Shown in pieces: positions 6,970-11,224 of a DNA stretch of 11,224 bases. A program made the translations under genes and the position numbers. Position 1 is the stretch's first letter. Every line of letters starts with the position of its first letter. Source of the stretch: Gemmatimonadales bacterium (GTDB lineage: Bacteria; Gemmatimonadota; Gemmatimonadetes; Gemmatimonadales; GWC2-71-9); the NCBI GenBank assembly GCA_013816685.1, contig JACDDX010000030.1, positions 1 to 11,224 of the forward strand. Direction: 5' to 3'. The notes under the pieces are model-generated. The model did no database searches. It saw only the letters and a program-made list of their open reading frames with translations, and was not told the origin of the DNA.

Positions 6970-8202
6970 TCAGGCCGCGCGCCGGAGCCGAGGCGCTGCG
7001 GACCGCCGGCGCCCGGAGCCGCTGAGCAGCGCCCCGCGATCGATGAATCCGAAGACGAGCACGATGCCTACCAGGTTGACCGCGGCCAGCGCCAGCGACC
7101 GCAGGACGGGGCTGGCGACGCCGAGCGGGTGTTCCACGACATACATCGAGACGCAGATTACCATGATGTACGCCAGCGCCAGGGGCATGAGCACCTTCCA
7201 GCCCAGCGCCATGAGCTGGTCATAGCGGAAGCGCGGCAGCGTCCAGCGGATCCACATGACGAAGAAGATCCAGAACATAAGCTTGACCACGAAGAAGCCG
7301 GCGGTGAGCAGCGTCTGCAGCAGGCCGCCGCGCTCATCCCAGTGGGTGAATGGGATGTCCCATCCCCCGAAGAAGAGGGTCGTCACCATGGCGCAGACCG
7401 TCACGACGTTGGCGTACTCGGCGATGAAGAAGAAGGAAAACTTCATCGCGCTGTACTCGGTATGGTAGCCCGCGATCAGCTCCGATTCCGCTTCTGGCAG
7501 ATCGAATGGCAGGCGGTTCGTTTCCGCGAAGCCCGAGATCAGAAAGACGAAGAACGAGAAGAAGAGCGGCGCCACATACCAGAGCCCGGCCTGCTGATTG
7601 GCGATGATCGCGCCGAGACTGACGTCGCCGGAGAGGAGCAGCACGGGGATGAGGCTCAGTCCCATGGCCACCTCGTAGCTGATCATCTGGGCGCAGGCGC
7701 GCAGGCCGCCGAGGAGCGCGTACTTGCTGTTGCTCGACCAGCCGGCGAGCGCGATGCCGTAGACGCCCATGGAGCTGATCGCCAGCACGAAGAGGAAGCC
7801 GATCGGCAGGTCGGCGACGACCATCGGCATCCGGCCGTGATAGGCGAAGCGCCCCAGCGGTCCGACGCCGACGTCGAAGTCGAGCGGGAGCGGTGCGGCG
7901 AACGGGATCACCGCCGACAGCAGCAGCGCCGGAATGAACGACAGCGCCGGCGCGAGGAGGAACAGGGTGCGGTTGGCGAGCGCCGGATACGTCTCTTCCT
8001 TGAGAATGTTCTTGAGCCCGTCGGCGGCCGGCTGCAGCAGCCCGCCGGGGCCGACCCGGTTCGGTCCCATCCGGTTCTGCATCCAGGCGCTGACCTTCCG
8101 CTCCATGAGCGTCAGCAGCGCGACACCCACCATGATGACCGTGAAGACGAACAGCATCTTGAGCACGCTCAGGAGGATGAACCCTTTGAGCTCGGGATTC
8201 AT
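6970..8202 (-). CDS. nuoH: NADH-quinone oxidoreductase subunit H (ND1 homologue)
   Basis: NuoH anchors the peripheral arm of complex I to the membrane and lines the quinone-binding cavity. The 410-residue polytopic product contains the invariant MERKVSAWMQNRMGPNRVGP (33-52) and the cytoplasmic loop FAETNRLPFDLPEAESEL (225-242), whose acidic residues lead to the E-channel; EYSAMKF follows at 249-255. It is longer than E. coli NuoH (325). Extra length comes partly from an extramembrane insertion around residues 104-130 and partly from an additional C-terminal hydrophobic stretch (about 364-387) followed by an Arg-rich tail (388-410). The ATG start overlaps the nuoG TGA as ATGA and has GGAGG seven bases upstream. 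Twenty bases separate its stop from nuoI. Confidence 0.97.
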   Translation of the reverse strand: MNPELKGFILLSVLKMLFVFTVIMVGVALLTLMERKVSAWMQNRMGPNRVGPGGLLQPAADGLKNILKEETYPALANRTLFLLAPALSFIPALLLSAVIPFAAPLPLDFDVGVGPLGRFAYHGRMPMVVADLPIGFLFVLAISSMGVYGIALAGWSSNSKYALLGGLRACAQMISYEVAMGLSLIPVLLLSGDVSLGAIIANQQAGLWYVAPLFFSFFVFLISGFAETNRLPFDLPEAESELIAGYHTEYSAMKFSFFFIAEYANVVTVCAMVTTLFFGGWDIPFTHWDERGGLLQTLLTAGFFVVKLMFWIFFVMWIRWTLPRFRYDQLMALGWKVLMPLALAYIMVICVSMYVVEHPLGVASPVLRSLALAAVNLVGIVLVFGFIDRGALLSGSGRRRSAAPRLRRAA

Positions 8203-9791
8203 CGCGCCGCCTCCGAGGGCGACGGCGCCATCGCCGGAGTCAGCAGCCGCCCAGCGAAGCCGATGTCCCCATAGCTCACCCCTTCGAACCCGGGCCAGTG
8301 CTCGGCCACCAGCTCGAACGCCTCGGCGGCGGTGGACGGCGCGCTAGCATCGGATCCGGGTCCCTCGAGCACCTCGCCGGCGATCCACCAGGCCGGCCGC
8401 GCCATGCCGGGCGGCGCCTTGGCCTGTTCGAAGCGCTGGATCCGGCCATCACGATTGACGTAGGTGCCATGCTCCTCCGCCATCGTCGTCACCGGCAGCA
8501 CCAGCTCCGCCCGGGCCACGCTCGTCGATGCGACCGTGGCGAGGAGGATCACGACACCCGACGCTCCGGTGAGCGTAGCCAGCTCGGGCTCCGTCAGGTC
8601 GGCGTCCAGCACCACGACCACCGCTGCGTCACCGACCGCGCGCATCGCCGCATCCCAGTCACGGTCGTAGCCGAGCCACTCGGCGCCGAGCAGGTTGGGC
8701 GCCCGCTCGCGTCGGAGTGCGAGCCCGGGGATGCCGGGCAGCGGGGCTTCCTCGCCGATCGGCACCTGGACCGCGGCACTCAGCGCGAAACCCTCCAGCA
8801 TGCGGCGCACCAGTCCGAGCGATTCGGTGGACGCCCGGCCCGACGCGAGCAGCACCGCGGCGCCCGAGGCGCCATCGAGAATCTGCTGCAGGCGGGTGAA
8901 AGCGGTGTCCCAGTCGGTTGCGACGTAGCGATCGCCCTCCCGCACCAGCGGCGCCTCGACCCGGTCACCGCGGTTGAGCCAGCGGTAGTTCGAGCGGCCA
9001 TAATCGCAGATGAAGTGACGGTTCACCTCGAGGTTGGGCCGCGGCCGAATCCGCACCACCACGTCATCGCGGGTGTCGATGCTGATGTTGCAGCCCTGGG
9101 TGCAACCGGGGCAGATGCTGGCGGCCTTGTCGAGATCCCACGCCCGCGCCTTGTGCAGAAAATCCTTCGAGAGCAGCGACCCGACCGGACAGAGATCGAC
9201 CACGTTGCCGGCCCAGGGGTGGTCGAGCGCCTGCCGCTGCGAAATACCGATATAGGCGCGGTCCCCGCGCTCGGAAACGTTGAGCACCGGCTCCTCCGCG
9301 ACCTCCTCCATGAAGCGCACGCACCGGGTGCAGAGGATGCAGCGGTTGGGGACGTAGAGGATGTCGGGCCCGAAGTCCTCGACCGGGTTGTACCGCTTGG
9401 CGAACTCCGCGTAGCGGGTGCGAGGGCGACCCTCCTGGAACACGTAATCCTGCAACTCGCACTCGCCGGCCTGGTCGCAGATCGGGCAGTCGAGCGGATG
9501 GTTGATGAGCAGGAACTCGAGCACGCCCTCCCGCGCCTTCTTCGCCGCGGCACTGTTCACGTGCACCACCTGCCCTTCGGCGACGGTGGTGACGCAGGCC
9601 GGCAGCAGCTTGGGCGCCTTTTCCACCTCGACCAGACACATGCGGCAGACGGCCGGCGAGGACAGCGACGGGTGGTAGCAGTAGTGCGGGACCAGGATGC
9701 CAGCCCGCTTGGCGGCCTCGATCACGGTCGTGCCCTTCGGTACGGCCAGGGCGACGCCCTCGATCGTTACGTTGACGAGCTCGTCGGCCAT
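8199..9791 (-). CDS. nuoG: NADH-quinone oxidoreductase subunit G, compact form
   Basis: NuoG carries the electron wire between NuoF and NuoI in the peripheral arm. Ligand sets seen in the 530-residue product: [2Fe-2S] N1b, Cys38, 49, 52 and 66; [4Fe-4S] N5, His98, Cys102, 105 and 111 (HPLDCPICDQAGEC); N4, Cys151, 154, 157 and 201 (CILCTRC, CPVG); and the off-path N7, Cys227, 230, 234 and 262 in the exact CxxCxxxC-x27-C spacing. After residue 265 comes a molybdopterin-oxidoreductase-like domain that has lost its cofactor role in this family; its late motif ELVLPVTTMAEEHGTYVNRD (429-448) is retained. The protein is far shorter than E. coli NuoG (908) or Thermus Nqo3 (783), so this domain is strongly reduced rather than absent. 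The ATG follows the nuoF stop by 25 bases with GAGG about seven bases upstream; the stop overlaps nuoH by four bases. Confidence 0.96.
   Translation of the reverse strand: MADELVNVTIEGVALAVPKGTTVIEAAKRAGILVPHYCYHPSLSSPAVCRMCLVEVEKAPKLLPACVTTVAEGQVVHVNSAAAKKAREGVLEFLLINHPLDCPICDQAGECELQDYVFQEGRPRTRYAEFAKRYNPVEDFGPDILYVPNRCILCTRCVRFMEEVAEEPVLNVSERGDRAYIGISQRQALDHPWAGNVVDLCPVGSLLSKDFLHKARAWDLDKAASICPGCTQGCNISIDTRDDVVVRIRPRPNLEVNRHFICDYGRSNYRWLNRGDRVEAPLVREGDRYVATDWDTAFTRLQQILDGASGAAVLLASGRASTESLGLVRRMLEGFALSAAVQVPIGEEAPLPGIPGLALRRERAPNLLGAEWLGYDRDWDAAMRAVGDAAVVVVLDADLTEPELATLTGASGVVILLATVASTSVARAELVLPVTTMAEEHGTYVNRDGRIQRFEQAKAPPGMARPAWWIAGEVLEGPGSDASAPSTAAEAFELVAEHWPGFEGVSYGDIGFAGRLLTPAMAPSPSEAAR
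8210..8214 (-). promoter_or_regulatory. Shine-Dalgarno (GGAGG) for nuoH
   Basis: GGAGG on the minus strand, seven bases before the nuoH ATG at 8200-8202 and within the final codons of nuoG. It supports the overlapping ATGA start. Confidence 0.8.
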
Positions 9792-9816
9792 CGGGGTGCC
9801 TCGATCGTGGGACGGA

Positions 9817-11124
9817 TCAGACCGCCACCATCGCGGGCTCGCGGGCGCCCTGGATGTAGGCTTCGAATTCGTGGCGGAACTTCTTGATTCCGCTCACGAC
9901 CGGCGCCGCGCAGGAATCGCTGAGCACGCAGATGGTCTTGCCCGTCATGTTCTCCGAGAGGTCGAGCAGGAGCTGGAAGTCTTCCGCCCGGCCCTTCCCG
10001 GCCAGGATGCGTTCGAGAACCTTCGTGGTCCACGCCGTGCCTTCGCGGCACTGGGTACACTGGGCGCAGGACTCGTGGGCATAGAACCGGGCCAGCCGCC
10101 AGATCTGGTAGACCATGTCGGTGGAGTCGTCCATGACGATCATACCCGCGGAGCCCAGCATCGAGCCCTTCTCGACGATGCCCTCGTAGTCGAAGAGCGC
10201 GGACTCCGCCTCCTCGCGCGTCATGATCGGCACCGAGCTGCCGCCGGGGATGATCGCCTTGAACTCGCGACCCTCGAGCGGCCCACCGGCCATATCGTAC
10301 AGAATTTCCTTGACAGGTGTGCCCATCGTCACTTCGTAGTTGCCGGGCCGCTGAATGTGGCCGCAGATCGAGATCAGCTTGGTGCCGGTGCTCTTCGGGT
10401 TGCCGAGGCAGAGGCCTTTGTACCACGCGGCGCCGCGAGTGACGATGTGCGGCACGGCGGCGAGCGTTTCGACGTTATTGATCGTCGTCGGCATGCCGAA
10501 CACGCCGGCCTGCGCCGGATAGGGCGGCTTGATGCGCGGGTTGCCGCGACGCCCCTCGATGGAATTCAACATCGCGGTCTCTTCGCCGCAGATGTAGGCG
10601 CCGGCCCCGCGATGCAGCACGACGTCGATCCGCCGGCCGCTGCCGAGCGCGTTCGAGCCCAGCGCGCCGCGTGCCGTCGCCTCCTCCACCGCCGCGCGCA
10701 TCACCTTGAGCGGCTCGGTGAACTCGCCACGGATGTAGATGTAGATCCGCTCGGCCCCGATTGCGTGCGCGGCAATGGCGCAGCCTTCGAGGAGCTGGTG
10801 CGGCGTCCAGCGAAGGATTTCCCGGTCCTTGAAGGTGCCTGGCTCGGATTCGTCGGCGTTACAGACGAGGTAGCGGGGCCGGCCATCGGGCTTCGGCATC
10901 AGCGACCACTTGAGACCGGTCGGAAAGCCCGCGCCGCCACGTCCGCGCAGCCCCGACGCCTTGATCTCCTCGATCAGGACCTCGGGCGTCATCGCGAGCG
11001 CTTTTCGGAGCGCCTCGTAGCCGCCCCGCGCTACCCAGCCGTCGTACGTGCGCGCTTCGGCGTCCCCGAAGTACCTGGAGAGCAGCACCGTTTCCTTCGG
11101 ATGGCTCGGGTGCGGAAAGCCCAT
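9817..11124 (-). CDS. nuoF: NADH-quinone oxidoreductase subunit F (NADH- and FMN-binding)
   Basis: NuoF oxidises NADH, takes the hydride on FMN and hands electrons to [4Fe-4S] cluster N3. The 435-residue product is of normal length. The FMN/NADH site is shown by LRGRGGAGFPTGLKW (59-73), CNADESEPGTFKDRE (88-102) and GAGAYICGEETAMLNSIEG (173-191). The N3 ligands are Cys353, 356 and 359 (SCAQCTQCREGT) with Cys399 in KTICVLSD. A further cysteine, Cys405, follows six residues after the last ligand (SDSCAAPV), where many homologues have Ala or Gly. The ATG at 11122-11124 shares one base with the nuoE stop (TGATG) and has GGAGAG nine bases upstream, so coupling with nuoE is likely. Its stop lies 25 bases before nuoG. 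No signal peptide; it acts on the cytoplasmic side. Confidence 0.97.
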   Translation of the reverse strand: MGFPHPSHPKETVLLSRYFGDAEARTYDGWVARGGYEALRKALAMTPEVLIEEIKASGLRGRGGAGFPTGLKWSLMPKPDGRPRYLVCNADESEPGTFKDREILRWTPHQLLEGCAIAAHAIGAERIYIYIRGEFTEPLKVMRAAVEEATARGALGSNALGSGRRIDVVLHRGAGAYICGEETAMLNSIEGRRGNPRIKPPYPAQAGVFGMPTTINNVETLAAVPHIVTRGAAWYKGLCLGNPKSTGTKLISICGHIQRPGNYEVTMGTPVKEILYDMAGGPLEGREFKAIIPGGSSVPIMTREEAESALFDYEGIVEKGSMLGSAGMIVMDDSTDMVYQIWRLARFYAHESCAQCTQCREGTAWTTKVLERILAGKGRAEDFQLLLDLSENMTGKTICVLSDSCAAPVVSGIKKFRHEFEAYIQGAREPAMVAV

Positions 11125-11224
11125 CAGCGATATCTCTCCAGAAGGGCCGGCACCGTCGCGGGAGTGACGCTCTCGATGAAATCGTCGTCGATCAGGATCG
11201 GCGTCGCGAAGCCGCAGGCGCCCA
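11124..11224 (-). CDS. nuoE: NADH-quinone oxidoreductase subunit E, C-terminal end only
   Basis: Only the last 32 residues are inside the window. They read GACGFATPILIDDDFIESVT and continue for 12 residues to a TGA that shares its A with the nuoF ATG. GACGFA.P is the end of the NuoE thioredoxin-like fold, where the cysteine is the last ligand of [2Fe-2S] cluster N1a (CLGACG in homologues; the partial codon before, xTG, allows Leu). Position immediately before nuoF supports the call. The gene's start and other three ligands lie beyond the right edge. NuoE sits beside NuoF in the NADH-oxidising module. Confidence 0.88.
   Translation of the reverse strand, partial: GACGFATPILIDDDFIESVTPATVPALLERYR

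Noticed and set aside
9792..9816. The nuoF-nuoG gap as a possible promoter or terminator.
   Set aside because: Only 25 bases, with no hairpin plus T-run and no -10/-35 pattern; it contains just the nuoG ribosome binding site.
5744..9887. Further long plus-strand open frames at 5744-7225, 6943-8274 and 8298-9887.
   Set aside because: Each is codon-aligned with the sense gene opposite it (nuoJ, nuoH, nuoG respectively). The same high-GC effect explains them.

Overview
This window is one tightly packed, single-direction operon segment from a high-GC bacterium (GC roughly two thirds by eye). Every gene is on the minus strand. Reading in the direction of transcription, from the right edge to the left, it holds the 3' end of nuoE, then complete nuoF, nuoG, nuoH, nuoI, nuoJ, nuoK, nuoL, nuoM and nuoN, and finally the 5' part of a phosphomannomutase/phosphoglucomutase gene cut by the left edge. 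This is the E-to-N part of the standard bacterial nuo order. nuoA, nuoB, nuoC and nuoD are expected beyond the right edge but cannot be seen.

The genes encode proton-pumping NADH:quinone oxidoreductase (respiratory complex I). NuoE, NuoF and NuoG form the NADH-oxidising module: FMN, the NADH site and Fe-S clusters N1a, N3, N1b, N4, N5 and N7. NuoI carries N6a and N6b towards the quinone site. NuoH is the membrane anchor at the quinone cavity. NuoJ, K, L, M and N are the membrane arm; L, M and N are the three antiporter-like pumps. All cluster ligands and all the charged membrane residues I looked for are present, so nothing suggests a degraded complex.

Junctions are very tight: E/F share one base, F-G 25 bp, G/H overlap 4 bp (ATGA), H-I 20 bp, I/J abut directly, J-K 1 bp, K/L share one base, L-M 6 bp, M/N overlap 4 bp (GTGA), N-mutase 7 bp. 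This implies one transcript with translational coupling. No intergenic stretch exceeds 25 bp, and I see no internal promoter, terminator, RNA gene, repeat array, CRISPR or mobile element.

The organism cannot be fixed from this window. A compact NuoG of 530 residues, a NuoL with a His-rich loop and very high GC are compatible with Gemmatimonadota or a related environmental phylum, but that is a low-confidence impression. I found no undescribed system. The points worth a second look are lineage-specific variations within complex I subunits and the sugar-phosphate mutase placed directly behind nuoN.
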